Of a stretch of 64,000 bases of DNA, positions 37,691 through 51,369 are shown in pieces. Source of the stretch: Mercurialis annua. Its lineage: Eukaryota; Streptophyta; Magnoliopsida; Malpighiales; Euphorbiaceae. Where the stretch lies: NCBI RefSeq assembly GCF_937616625.2, contig NC_065570.1:36277665-36341664 (forward strand), written 5' to 3'. The position numbers were made by a program, and so were the translations under genes. The notes under the pieces were generated by a model. It saw only the letters and a list, made by a program, of their open reading frames with translations. It did not search any database and was not told the DNA's origin. Numbering within the stretch: position 1 is the stretch's first letter; the number at the start of each line of letters is the position of its first letter.

Positions 37691-38199
37691 TGGTTAGGTA
37701 GTGTGCGTGAAAAGTAACGCTAGATTAGTATGTCACATCTCAAGTCTCTTTAACTCGTCGTTCCGATTACCTAAGCATGGTTTAGTTATATTACGCAAAG
37801 TGTAAGTGAAAAGTGACGCTAAATTAGTATGTTAGGTCTCAAGTCTCTTTAACGCGTCGTTTCGATTACTGTACTTATGTCGCGTCACATGTGCTTCAAA
37901 CTCGTCGTTCTGATTACCTATGCATGGTTAGATTTTATTACGCAAAGTGTGCGTGAAAAGTGACAATAGATTAGTATGTAGCATCTCAAGTCTTTTTAAC
38001 GCGTCGTTCCGATTACCTAGGCGCATGGTTAGGTTATTTTACGCAAAGTGTGCGTGAAAAGTGACGCTAGATTAGTATGTCGCGTCTCAAGTCTCTTTAA
38101 AGCGTCGTTCTGATTACCTAAGCATGGTTATTACTATTACGCAAAGTGTGCGGGAAAAGTGACGCTAGATTAGTATGTCGCGTCTCAAGTCTCTTTAAA
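37691..38199 (+). repeat. Segmental copy of the window start (1-510)
   Basis: This run follows 1-510 variant by variant (see the entry for 1-510). It is preceded by a short piece matching 528-575, and that piece is fused directly to the abbreviated tggttaggtagtgtgcgt monomer. The order of blocks here thus differs from block 1. Confidence 0.8.
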
Positions 38200-38219
38200 G
38201 CGTCGTTCCGATTACCAAA

Positions 38220-38860
38220 GCATGGTTAGGTAATATTACGCAAAGTGTGCGGGAAAAGTGACGCTAGATTAATATGTCGCTACTCAAGTCTATTTGATGC
38301 GTCGTTCCGATTACCTAAGCATGGTTAGGTGATATTACGCAAAGCGTGCGTAAAAAGTGACGCTATATTAGCATGGCGCGTTTCAAGTCTCTTTAACGCG
38401 TCGTTTCGATTACTAAGCTTATGTCGCGTCACAAGAGTCTCTAATGCGTCATTCTGATTAAATAAGCATGGTTAGATTATATTACGCAAAGTGTGCGTGA
38501 AAAGTGACGATAGATTAGTATGTAGCATCTCAAGTCCTTTTAACGCGTCGTTACGATTACCTAGGCATGGTTAGGTTATTTTACGCAAAGTGTGCGTGAA
38601 AAGTGACGCTAGATTGGTATGACGTGTCTCAAGTCTCTTTAATACGTATTCCGATTACGTAAGCATGGTTAGGTAATATTACGCAAAGTGTGCGGGAAAA
38701 GTGATGCTAAATTAATATGTCGCTACTCAAGTCTCTTTGATGCGTCGTTCTGATTACCTAAGCATGGTTAGGTGATATATTACACAAAGCGTAAGTAAAA
38801 AGTGACGCTATATTAGTATGGCGCGTTTCAAGTCTCTTTAACGCGTCGTTTCGATTACCT
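38220..38860 (+). repeat. Tandem pair of about 0.44 kb
   Basis: The pattern gcgggaaaagtgacgcta, gatta-atatgtcgctact, gatgcgtcgtt, ggttaggtgatatt, then a gcgtaaaaagtgacgcta monomer with tatatta occurs at about 38220-38430 and again at about 38665-38860. Both copies are mirrored in reverse orientation at about 48840-49450. Confidence 0.75.
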
Positions 38861-39899
38861 AAGCATGGTTAGGTTATATTACGTAAAGTGAGCGTGAAAA
38901 GGGACGCTAGATTAGTATGTCGCGTCTCAAGTCTCTTAACGCGTCTTTCCAATTACGTAAGCATGGTTAGGTTATTTTACGCAAAGTGTGTGTGAAAAGT
39001 GACGCTATATTAGTATATTGCGTCTGACGTCTCTTTAACTGTCGTTCCGATTACCTAAGGATGGTTAGGTTATATTACGCAAAGTCTAGATTAGTATGTC
39101 GCGTCTCAAGTCTCTCTAACGCGTAGTTCCTATCACCTAAGCCTGGTTTATTTTACGCAAAGTGTGCGTGAAAAGTGACGCCAAATTAGTATGTCGCGTC
39201 TCAAGTCTCTATTAGGCGCCGTTCGATTACCTATTCATGGTTAGGTTATATTACGCAAAGTGTGCGTGAAAAGTAACAATAGACTAGTATGACGCATCTC
39301 AAGTCTCTTTAACCCGTCGTTTCGATTACCTAAGCATGGTTCGGTTATAATACGCAATGTGTGCGTGAAAACTGTTGCTAGGTTAGTATGTCGCGTCTCA
39401 AGTCTCTGTAACGCGTGGTTCCGATTGCCTATGCATGGTTAGGTTTAGATTAGTATGTCGCGTCTCAAGTCTCTTTAACGCGTCGTTTCGATTACCTAAG
39501 CATGGTTAGGTTTAGATCACCATGCTTATCTTAAGTCTCTTTAACGCGTCGTTCCGATTACCCATGGTTAGGTTATATTACGCAAAGCGTGTTTAAAAAA
39601 AGTGACGCTAGATTAGTATGGCGCGTTTCAAGTCTCTTTAACGCGTCGTTTCGATTACCGAAACATGGTTAGGTTATATTACGTACAGTGTGCGTGAAAA
39701 GTGACGCTAGATTAGTATGTCGCGTCTCAAGTCTCTTTAACGCGTCATTTCGATTACCTAAGCATGAGGTTATATTACGCAAGTGTGCGTGAAGAGTGAC
39801 GCTAGATCAAGATGTCCCTACTCAAGTCTCTTTAACGAGTCATTCCGATTTCCTAAGCATGGTTAGGTTATACGACGCAAAGTGTGCTTGAAAAGTGAC

Positions 39900-42240
39900 G
39901 CTAGATTTAGTATCTCGCGTTTCAAGTCTCTTTAACTAGTCGTTCCGAAAGCATGGTTAGGTTACATTACGCAAATTATGCGTAAAAGTGACGCTAGATT
40001 TGTATGGCGCGTCTCAAGTCTCGTTAACGCGTCCTTTCGATTACCATGCTTATGTCGCGTCACAAGTCTCTCTAACGCGTCGTTCCAATTACCTAAGCAT
40101 GGTTTAGTTATATTACTCAAAGTGTGCGTAAAAAGTGACGCTAGATTAGTATTTCGCATGACAAGTCTCTTTAACACGTCGTTCTGATTACCTAAGCATG
40201 GTTAGGTTATATTACGCAATGTTTGCATGAAAAGTGACAATAGATTAGTATGTCGCTTCGCAAGTCTCATTAATGTGTTGTTTCGATTACCATATTTATG
40301 TCGCGTCACAAGTCTCTCTAATGCGTCGTTCCGATTACCTAAGCATGGTTATGTTATTACGCAAAGTGTGCGTGAAAAGTGACGCTAGTTTAGGATGTCG
40401 CGTTTAGAGTCTATTTAATTGGTCGTTTCGATTACCTAAGCCGTTATACAACGCAACGCGTGCGTGAAAAGTGAAAATAGATTAGTATTGCGCGTCTCAA
40501 TTCTCTTTAGCGTGTGGTTCCGATTACCTAAGCATGGTCAGGTTATTTTACGCAAAGTGTGCCTGACAAGTGACGCTAGATTAGCATGTCGCGTCTCAAG
40601 TCACTTTAACTCGTCGTTTGGATTACCATGCTTATGTTGCGTCACAAGTCTCTCTGACGCATCGTTTCGATTACCTAAGAATGGTTAGGTCATATTACGC
40701 AAAGTGTGCGTGAAAAATGACAATCGATTAGTATGTCCCGTCTCACGTCTATTTAACGCGTCGTTCCGATTACCTAATCATGGTTAGGTTATATTACGCA
40801 AAGTGTCCGTGAAACGTTACGCTAGATAAGTATGTCGTGTCTCAATTCTCTTTAACATGTTGTTCTGATTACCTAAGCATGGTTAGGTCAAGTGTGCGTG
40901 AAAAGTAACAATAAATTAGTATGTCGCGTCACACGTCTATTTAACGCGCCGTTCCGATAACCTAAGCAAGGTTAGGCTATATTACGCAAAGTGTGCGTGA
41001 AGCATTGCGTTAAATAAATATGTCGCGAATCCGTTCTCTTTAACGCGTTGTTCTGATTACCTAAGCATGGTTAGGTTATATTACGCAAACTGTGCGTGAA
41101 AAGTAACAATAAATCAGTATGTCACGTCACACTTCAATTTAACGCGTCGTACCGATTACCTAAGCATGGTTAGGTTATATTACGCAAAGTGTGCGTGGAA
41201 AGTTGTACCGATTAGCTGCATGGTTAGGTTAGGTTATGCAGAGTGTCGTGAAAAGTGACGCTAGATTAGTATGTCACTTCTTAATTCTCTTTTACGCGTC
41301 TTTCCGATTACCTAATCATGGTTAGGTTGTATTATGCAAAGTGTTTGTGAAAAGGGACGTTAGATTAGTATGGCGCGTCTCAAGTCTCTTTATCGCGTGT
41401 TCCGATTACCTAAGCGTTGTTAGATTATATTACGCAAAGTGTGCATGAAAAGTGACGCTAGATTAGTATGTAGTGTCTCAACTCTCTTTAATGCGTCGTT
41501 CCAATTACCTAAGCATGGTTAGGTTACATTATGCAAAGTGTGCGTGAAAAGTGACAATAGATATAACTATGTCGCGTCTCAAGTCTCTTTAACGCGTTGT
41601 TCCGATTACCTAAGCGTGGCTAAGTTATATTGCGCAATGTGTGCGTGAAACCTGTTGCTAGAGTAGAATGTCGGGTCTCAAGTCTCTTTAGCGCGTCGTT
41701 CCGATTACCTAAGCATGGTTAGGTTATATTACGCAAAGTGTGCATGAAAAGTGACGCTAGATTAGTATGTAGTGTCTCAACTCTCTTTAATGCGTCGTTC
41801 CAATTACCTAAGCATGGTTAGGTTATATTAAGCAAAGTGTGCGTGAAAAGTGATAATAGATCACTATGTCGCGTCTCAAGTCTCTTTAACGCGTCGTTCC
41901 GATTATCTAAGCGTGGTTAAGTTATATTGCGCAATGTGTGTGTGAAACCTGTTGCTAGGTTAGAATGTCACGTCTAGAGTCTCTTTAACGTGTCGTTCCG
42001 ATTACCTAAGCATGGTTAGGTTATATTACGCAAAATGTGCGTGAAAAGTGATGCTAGATTAGTATGTCGCGTCTCAAGTGTCTTTAACGCGTCGTTCCGA
42101 TTACCTAAGCATGGTTAGGTTATATTAAGCAAAGCGTGCGTAAAAAGTGACGCTAGATTAGTATTGCGCGTTTCAAGTCTCTTTAATGGGTCGTTTCGAT
42201 TATCATGCTTATGTCGCGTCACAAGTGTCTCTTATGCGTC
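39900..42240 (+). repeat. Left arm of large inverted repeat (proximal part)
   Basis: Read as its reverse complement, this arm matches 44610-47350 in order. For example, tttaactagtcgttccga at 39931 mirrors tcggaacgactagttaaa near 47336. The gattatcatgcttatgtc short monomer at about 42200 mirrors gacataagcatgataatc near 44640. Similarity extends leftward past this arm to about 36.0 kb, mirrored out to about 51.4 kb. Confidence 0.85.
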
Positions 42241-42246
42241 GTTTTG

Positions 42247-42283
42247 ACTTTTTACGCAAAGTGTGCTTAAAAAGTGACTCGAG
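42247..42283. other. Orientation switch 3 (+ to -) at a hairpin-forming sequence
   Basis: The last forward monomer contains an inverted repeat: arm ctttttacgca (42248-42258), five-base loop, arm tgcttaaaaag (42264-42274), with one mismatch. Immediately after it, at about 42275-42280, the sequence continues as reverse satellite (tcgagacgcgccatac). The bases gact can belong to either side. The forward side has also lost about 30 bases between gttttga and ttacgcaa. Confidence 0.8.
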
Positions 42284-43439
42284 ACGCGCCATACTAATCT
42301 AACGTCACTTTTTACGCACACTTTGCGTAATATAACTGAACCATGCTTAGGTAATCGTAACAACACGTTAAGGAGACTTGTGATTCGACATACTAATCTA
42401 GCGACACTTTTAACGCGCACTTGGCATAATATAACATAACCATGCTTTGGTAATCGGAACGACGCGTTAAGAGACTTGAGACGTGACATACTAATCTAGC
42501 GTCACTTTTCACGCACACTTTGCTTAATATAATCTAAACATGCTTAGTTAATCGAAACGACGCGTTACAGAGAATTGAGACACAACATACTAATCTATTG
42601 TCACTTTTCACGCACACTTTGCGTAATATAACCTAACAATGTTTTTGTAATCGGAACGATGTGTTAGAGAGACTTGTGACGTGACATAAGTATGGTAATC
42701 GAAACGATACGTTAAAGAGACTTGAGACGCGCCATACTAATCTAACGTCACTTTTTACGCACACTTTGCGTAATATTACTTAACCATGCTTAAGTAATCG
42801 TAACAACGTGTTAAGAAGACTTGTGACGCGACATACTAATCAGCGACAGTTTTAACATAACAATGCTTTTGTCATGGGAACGACGCGTTAAAGAGACTTG
42901 AGATGTGACATACTAATCTAGCGTCACTTTTCACGCACACTTTGCGTAATATAATCTAACCATGCTTAGATAAAGAGACTTGAGACGCGACATACAAATC
43001 TAGCGTCACTTTTTGCGCACTCTTTGTGTAAAATAACCTAACCATGCTTAGGTAATCGGAACAACGCGTTAAAGAGACTTGAGACGGGACATACTAATCT
43101 AGTTTCACTTTTCACGCACTCTTTACGTAATATAACCTATTCATGCATAGGTAATTGGAATACTTATTAAAAAGACTCGAGACACGACATACTAATCTCG
43201 CATAAAATAACCTAACCATGCATAGGTAATCGGAACGACGCGTTAAAGAGACTTGAGACACGACAAACTAATTTATTGTCACTTTAACACGCACACTTTG
43301 CGTAATATAACCTAACCATGCTTAGGTAATCAGAACGACGCGTTAGAGACACTTCTAACGCGATATAAGAACAGTAATCGAAACGAAGCGTTAAAGCGAC
43401 TTGAAACACGCCATACTAATCTAGCGTCACTTTTCACGC

Positions 43440-46430
43440 ACATTTTGCGTAATACAACCTAATCAAGATTAGGAAATCGGAACAACGTGATAAAGAGACT
43501 TATTGCGTAATATAACCTAACCATGCTTAGGTAATCGGAACGACGCGTTAAAGAGAGTTGAGATGCGACATACTAATCTAGCGTACCTTTTCACGCACAC
43601 TTCGCGTAAAATAACCTAACCATGCTTAGGTAATCGGAACGACACGTTAATGACACTTGCAACGCGACATACTAATATATTGTCACTTTTCACGCACACT
43701 TTGCGTAATATAACCAAATCAAGCTTTGGTAATCGGAACAACGTGTTATCTGACTTGTAAAGCGACATAAGCATGGTAATCGAAACGATACATTAAAGAG
43801 ACTTGAGACACGACATACTAACCTAGCAAGTGTTTTCACGCGCACATTGTGTAATATAACCTAACCATGCTTTTGTAATCGGAACGACGCGTTAAAAAGA
43901 CTTGAGACGCGACATACTAATCTAGCGTCACTTTTCATGCACACTTTGCATAAAATAACGTAACCATGCATAGGTAATCGGAACGGCATGTTAATGACAC
44001 TTGCAACCTGACATACTAATCAATTGTCACTTTTCACGCACACTTTGCGTAATACAACCTAACCATGCTTTGGTAATCGGAACGACGTGTTAGAGAGACT
44101 TGTAAAGTGACATAAGCATGGTATCGAAACGATACGTTAAAGAGACTTGAGACGCGCCATACTAATCTAAAGTCACTTTTTAAGCACACTTTGCGTAATA
44201 TAACTTAACCATGCTTAAGTAATCGTAATAACGCGTTAAGGATACTTGTTACGCGACATACTAATTTAGCGACTTAACGCGCACTTCGCATAATATAACA
44301 TAACCATGCTTTGGTAATGGGAATGACGCGTTAAACAGACTTGAGACGTGACATACAAATCTAGCGTCACTTTTCACGCACACTTCGCGTAGTATAAGCT
44401 AAACATGCTTAGATAATCAGAACATGCGTTAAAGGGACTTCAGACGCGACATACAAACCTAGCGTCACTTTTTACACACACTTTGTGTAAAATAACCTAA
44501 CCATGCTTAGGTAATCGGAAGGACGCGTTAAAGAGACTTGAGATGCGACATACTAATCTTTTTTCACTTTTCAAGCACACTTTGCGTAATATAAATGCTT
44601 AGGTAATCAAAACGACGCATTAGAGACACTTGTGACACGACATAAGCATGATAATCGAAACGACGCATTAAAGAGACTTGTAACGCGCAATACTAATCTA
44701 GCGTCACTTTTTACGCACGCTTTGCTTAATATAACCTAACCATGCTTAGGTAATCGGAACGACGCGTTAAAGACACTTGAGACGCGACATACTAATCTAG
44801 CATCACTTTTCACGCACATTTTGCGTAATATTACCTAACCATGCTTAGGTAATCGGAACGACACGTTAAAGAGACTTGAGACGTGACATTCTAACCTAGC
44901 AACAGGTTTCACACACACATTGCGTAATATAACTTAACCACCCTTAGATAATCGGAATGACGCGTTAAAGAGACTTGAGAGGCGACATAGTGATCTATTA
45001 TCACTTTTCACGCACACTTTGCGTAATATAACCTAACCATGCTTAGGTAATTGGAACGACGCATTAAAGAGAGTTGAGACACTATATACTAATTTAGCGT
45101 CACTTTTCATGCACACTTTGCGTAATATAACCTAACCATGGTAATCGGAACGACGCGTTAATGAGACTTGAGACTCGACATCCTAGCAACAGGTTTCACG
45201 CACACATTGTGCAATATAACTTAACCACGCTTAGGTAATCGGAACGACGCGTTAAAGAGACTTGAGACGTGACATAGTGATCTATTGTCACTTTTCACGA
45301 ACACTTTGCATAATGTAACCTAACCATGCTTAGGTAATTGGAACGACGCATTAAAGAGAGTTGAGACACTACATACTAATCTAGCGTCACTTTTCATGCA
45401 CACTTTGCGTAATATAATCTAACAACGCTTAGATAATCGGAACACTCGATAAAGAGACTTGAGACACGCCATACTAATTTAACGTCCCTTTTCCCGCACA
45501 CTTTGCGTAATACAACCTAACCATGATTAGGTAATCGGAAAGACGCGTAAAAGAGACTTAAGACGTGACATACTAATCTAGCGTCACTTTTCACGACACT
45601 CTGCATAACCTAACCTAACCATGCTTAGCTAATCGGTACAACACGTTGAAGAGAATTAAAACGCGACATATTAATCTAGCGTAACTTTCCACGCACACTT
45701 TGCGTAATATAACCTAACCATGCTTAGGTAATTGGAACGACGCGTTAAATTGAAGTGTGACGTGACATACTGATTTATTGTTACTTTTCACGCAGAGTTT
45801 GCGTAATATAACCTAACCATGCTTAGGTAATCAGAACAACGCGTTAAAGAGAACGGATTCGCGACATACTTATTTAGCGTAACGCTTTACGCACACTTTG
45901 CGTAATATAACCTAACCTTGCTTAGGTTATCGGAACGGCGCGTTAAATAGACGTGTGACGCGACATACTAATTTATTGTTACTTTTCACGCACATTTTGC
46001 ATAATATGACCTAACCATGCTTAGGTAATCAGAACAACACGTTAAAGAGAATTGAGACACGACATACTTATCTAGCGTAACTTTCACGGACACTTTGCGT
46101 AATATAACCTAACCATGATTAGGTAATCGGAACGACGCGTTAAATAGACGTGAGACGGGACATTATCTATTGTCATTTTTCACGCACACTTTGCGTAATA
46201 TGACCTAACCATTCTTAGGTAATCGAAACGACGCGTCAGAGAGACTTGTGACGCAATATAAGCTTGGTAATCCAAACGACGAGTTAAAGTGACGTGAGAC
46301 GCGACATGCTAATCTAGCGTCACTTGTCAAGCACACTTGGCGTAAAATAACCTGACCATGCTTAGGTAATCGGAAGCACACGCTAAAGAGAATTGAGACG
46401 CGCAATACTAATCTATTGTCACTTTTCACG
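43440..46430 (-). repeat. Inverted copy of 12476-15100
   Basis: Reverse-complement order matches 12476-15100: cctaatcaagattagg (about 43458), aagtgttttcacgcgc, cacactttgtgtaaaata, acaggtttcacacacaca, the gtgtgacgtgacatactg monomers and gcacacgctaaagagaat (about 46376). It includes two tandem copies of an approximately 290-base segment (about 44970 and 45260), a pair also present at 41560 and 41860. The same block recurs at 61270-63980 in the same orientation. Confidence 0.82.
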
Positions 46431-47350
46431 CACGCGTTGCGTTATATAACGGCTAAGGTAATCGAAACGACGCATTAAATAGACTCTAAACGCGACTTCC
46501 TAAACTAGCGTCACTTTTCACGCACACTTTGCGTAATAACATAACCATGCTTAGGTAATTGGAACGACGCATTAGAGAGACTTGTGACGCGGTATACTTA
46601 TCTAGCGTCACTTTTTATGCACACTTTGTGTAATATAACCTAACCATGCTTAGGTAATCCAAACGGCGCGTTAAAGTCACTTGAGTCGCGCCATACTAAT
46701 TTAGCGTCACTTTTGACTCACACTTTGTATAATATAAACCATGCTTAGGTAATCGGAACGACACCTTAAAAATACTTGAGACGCGACATACTAATCTAGC
46801 GTAACTATTCACGCACTTTTTGCGTAATATAACCTAACCATGCTTAGGAAATAGGAACAACGCGTTAAAGAGACTTGAGACGTAACATACTAATCTATTT
46901 TCACTTTTCACGCACACTTGTGTAATATAACCTAACCATGCTTAGGTAATCGGAACGACCCGTTAGAGAGACTTGTGACGCGACATAAATATGGTAATCG
47001 AAACGACACATTAAAGAGACTTGCGAAGCAACATACTAATCTATTGTCACTTTTCACGCAAACATTGCGTAATATAACCTAAACATACTTAGGTAATCGG
47101 AACGACGCGTTAAAGAGACTTGTGATGCGACATACTAATCTAGTGTCACTTTTTACGCACACTTTGAGTAATATAACTAAACCATGCTTAGGTAATTGGA
47201 ACGACGCGTTAGAGAGACTTGTGACGCGACATAAGCATGGTAATCGAAACGACGCGTTAACGAGACTTGAGACGCGCCATACAAATCTAGCGTCACTTTT
47301 ACGCATAATTTGCGTAATATAACCTAACCATGCTTTCGGAACGACTAGTT
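44610..47350 (-). repeat. Right arm of large inverted repeat (proximal part)
   Basis: This arm mirrors 39900-42240. About 2.37 kb (42240-44610) separates the two arms. That spacer is itself reverse-oriented and resembles the reverse complement of about 33.3-35.3 kb, so the palindrome is not symmetrical about the switch. Confidence 0.84.
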
Positions 47351-50300
47351 AAAGAGACTTGAAACGCGACATATTAAATCTAGCGTCACTTTTCAAGCAC
47401 ACTTTGCGTCATATAACCTAACCATGCTTAGGAAATCGGAATGACTCGTTAAAGAGACTTGAGTAGGGACATCTTGATCTAGCGTCACTCTTCACGCACA
47501 CTTGCGTAATATAACCTAATCATGCTTAGGTAATCGGAATGACGCGTTAAAGAGACTTGAGACGCGACATACTAACCTAGCGTCACATACCTAACCATGT
47601 TTTGGTAATCAAAACGACACGTTAAAGAGACTTGAAACGCGCCATACTAATCTAGCGTCACTTTTTTTAAGCACGCTTTGCGTAATATAACCTAACCATG
47701 GGTAATCGGAACGACGCATTAAAGAGACTTAAGATAAGCATGGTGATCTAAACCTAACCATGCTTAGGTAATCGAAACGACGCGTTAAAGAGACTTGAGA
47801 CGCGACATACTAATCTAAACCTAACCATGCTTAGGCAATCGGAACGACGCGTTAAAGGGACTTGAGACGCGACATACTAACCTAGCAACAGTTTTCACGC
47901 ACACATTGCGTATTATAACCGAACCATGCTTAAGTAATCGAAACGACGGGTTAAAGAGACTTGAGATGCGTCATACAAATCTATTGTTACTTTTCACGCA
48001 CACTTTGCGTAATATAACCTAACCATGAATAGGTAATCGAACGGCGCCTAATAGAGACTTGAGACGCGACATACTAATTTAGCGTCACTTTTCACGCACA
48101 CTTTGCGTAAAATAAACCAGGCTTAGGTGATAGGAACTACGCATTAGAGAGACTTGAGACGCGACATACTAATCTAGCGTCAATTTTCACGCACACTTTG
48201 CGTAATATAACCTAACCATCCTTAGGTAATCGGAACGACAGTTAAAGAGACGTCAGAGGCGATATACTAATCTAGCGTCACTTTTCACGAATACTTTGCG
48301 TAATTTAACCTAGCCATGATTAGGTAATCGGAACGACGCGATAAAGAGACTTGAGAAGCGACATACTAATCTAACGTCACTTTTCACGCACACTTTGCGT
48401 AATATAACCTACCCATGCTTAGGTAATCAAAACGACACGTTACAGAGACTTGAGACGTGACATACTAATCTAGCGTCACTTTTCATGCACAATTCGCGTA
48501 GTATAACCTAACCATGCTTCTTAGGTAATCGGAACGACGCGTTAAAGAGACTTCAGACGCGACTAACTAATCTAGCGTCAATTTTCACGCACACTTTGCA
48601 TAATATATTCTAACAATGCTTAAGTAATCAGAACACACGTTAAAGAGACTTGAGACACGATATACTAATCTACCTTCCCTTTTCACGCTCACTTTACGTA
48701 ATATAACCTAACCATGCTTAGGTAATCGAAACGACGCGTTAAAGAGACTTGAAACGCGCCATACTAATATAGCGTCACTTTTTACGCACGCTTTCACCTA
48801 ACCATGCTTAGGTAATCGGAACGACGCATCAAAGAGACTTGAGTAGCGACATATTAATCTAGCGTTACTTTTCCCGCACACTTTGCGTAATATTACCTAA
48901 CCATGTTTATGTAATCGGACAGTCGCGTTAAAGAGACTTGAGATGCGACATACTAATCTAGCGTCACTTTTCACGCACACTTTACGTAATATAACCTAAC
49001 AATGCTTAGGTAATCGGAATACGTATTAAAGAGACTTGAGACGCGTCATACCAATCTAGCGTCACTTTTCACGCACACTTTGCATAAAATAACCTAACCA
49101 TGCCTAGGTAATCGTAACGATGCGTTAAAAAGACTTGAGATGCTACATACTAATCTATCGTCACTTTTCACGCACACTTTGCGTAATATAATCTAACCAT
49201 GCTTAGGTTATCAGAATGACGCTTTAGAGACTCTTGTGACGCGACATATGCTTAGTAATCGAAACGACGCGTTAAAGATAATTAAAACGCGCCATGCTAA
49301 TATAGCGTCACTTTTTACGCACGCTTTGCGTAATATCACCTAACCATGCTTAGGTAATCGGAACGACGCATCAAATAGACTTGAGTAGCGACATATTAAT
49401 CTAGCGTCACTTTTCCCGCACACTTTGCGTAATATTACCTAACCATGCTTACGTAATCGGAAAGTCGCGTTAAAGAGACTTGAGACGCGACATACTAATC
49501 TAGCGTCACTTTTCACGCACACTTTGCGTAAAATAACCTAACCATGCCTAGGATAATCGGAACGACGCGTTAAAAAGACTTGAGATGCTACATACTAATC
49601 AATTGTCACTTTTCACGCACACTTTGAGTAATAAAATCTAACCATGCATAGGTAATCAGAACGACGCGTTAGAAACACATGTGACGCGACATAAGCACAG
49701 TAATCGAAACGACACGTTAAAGAGACTTGAGACCTAACATACTAATTTAACGTCACTTTTCACTTACACTTTGCGTAATATAACTAAACCATGCTTAGGT
49801 AATCGGAATGACGAGTTAAAGAGACTTGAGACACGACATACTAATCTAGCGTTACTTTTCACGCACACTACCTAACCATGCTTAGGTAATCGGAACGACG
49901 CGTTAAAGAGACTTGAGACGCGACATACTAATATATCCGTCACTTTTCACGCACACTTTGCATAATACAACCTAACCATGATTAGGTAATCGGAAAGATG
50001 CTTTAAAGACACTTGAGACACGACATACTAACCTAGCAAAAGATTTCACGCACACATTGCGTAATATAACCTAACCATGAACAGAACGAAGCGTTAAAGA
50101 GACTTGAGACGCGACATACTAATCTAGCGTCACTTTTCACACACACTTTTCGTAATATAACTTAACCATGCTTAGGTATCAGAACGACGCGTTAGAGACA
50201 CTTGTGACGGGACATAAGCACCGTAATCGAAACGGCACGTTAAAGAGACTTGAAACGCGCCATACTAATCTAGCGCCACTTTTTATGGACGCTTTGCGTA

Positions 50301-51369
50301 ATATATCCTAACCATTAGGTGACTGGATCGACGCGTTAAAGAAACTTGAGACGCGACATACTAATCTAGCGTCACTTTTCATGCACACTTTGCGTAATAC
50401 GACCTAACCATGCTTAGGTAATTGGAACGACGCTTTAAAGAGACTTGAGATCGACATACTAACCTAGCAACAGTTTTCACGCACACATTGCGTAATATAA
50501 TCGAACCATGCTTTGGTAATCGGTACGACGCGTTAAAGAGACTTAAGAGCGCGACATACTAATCTAACGTCACTTTTCACGGACACTTCGCGTAAAATAA
50601 CCTAACCATGCTTAGGTAATCGGAACGACACGATAAAGAGACTTAACCATGCTTTGGTAATCAGAACGACGTGTTAGAGAGGCTTGTAACGTGACAAAGA
50701 TGCATTAAAGAGACTTGAGACGCGACGTACTAATCAAGGGTCACTTTTTACGCACACTTTGCGTAATATAACTTAACCATGCTTAGGTAATCGTAACAAC
50801 GCGTCAAAGAGACTTGTGCATGACATACTGATCTAGCGACGCTCTTAAGGCGCACTTGGCGTAATATAACATAACCATGTTTTGGTAATCGGAACGACGC
50901 GTTAAAGAGACATGAGACACGACATACTAATCTAGCGTAACTTTTGACGCACACTTCGCGTAATATAACCTAACCATGCTTAGGTAATCAAAACACACGT
51001 AATATAACCTAACGACGCGTTTTAAAGACTTGAGACACGACATACTAATATATTGTCAATTTTCACGCACACTTTGCGTAATATAACCTAACCATGCTTA
51101 GGTAATCAGAACGACACGTTAGAGAAACTTGTGACGCGACAATGGTAATCGAAAAGACGCGTTAAAGAGACTTGTAACGTGCCATACTAATCTAGCGTCA
51201 CTTTTTACGCACACTTTGCGTATTATAACCTAACTATGCTTAGCTAATCGGAACGACGCTTTAAAGAGACTTGAGACACGACATACTATTCTAGCGTCAC
51301 TTTTCGGGTACATTTTGCGTAATATAACCTAACCATGCTTTGGTAATCAGAACGATGCGTTAGAGAGAC

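Larger units (their letters stand above)
11997..42276 (+). repeat. 99-bp satellite array, block 3 (forward)
   Basis: This is the largest orientation block. It is the forward satellite, interrupted only by the Stowaway-type element at 16655-16936. It contains the 1789-bp higher-order array and most of the long segmental copies listed separately. Stretches not itemised elsewhere (11997-12475, 15100-15980, 30921-31753, 38860-39900) are ordinary diverged monomers in which I see no gene or other element. Confidence 0.95.

Noticed and set aside
42240..42290. Inversion joints as assembly chimeras
   Set aside because: I cannot exclude this without reads. However, all three joints have ordinary microhomology or hairpin structure, and the opposite-orientation copies differ by scattered substitutions, which fits real genomic rearrangement better than a mis-join of the same reads.
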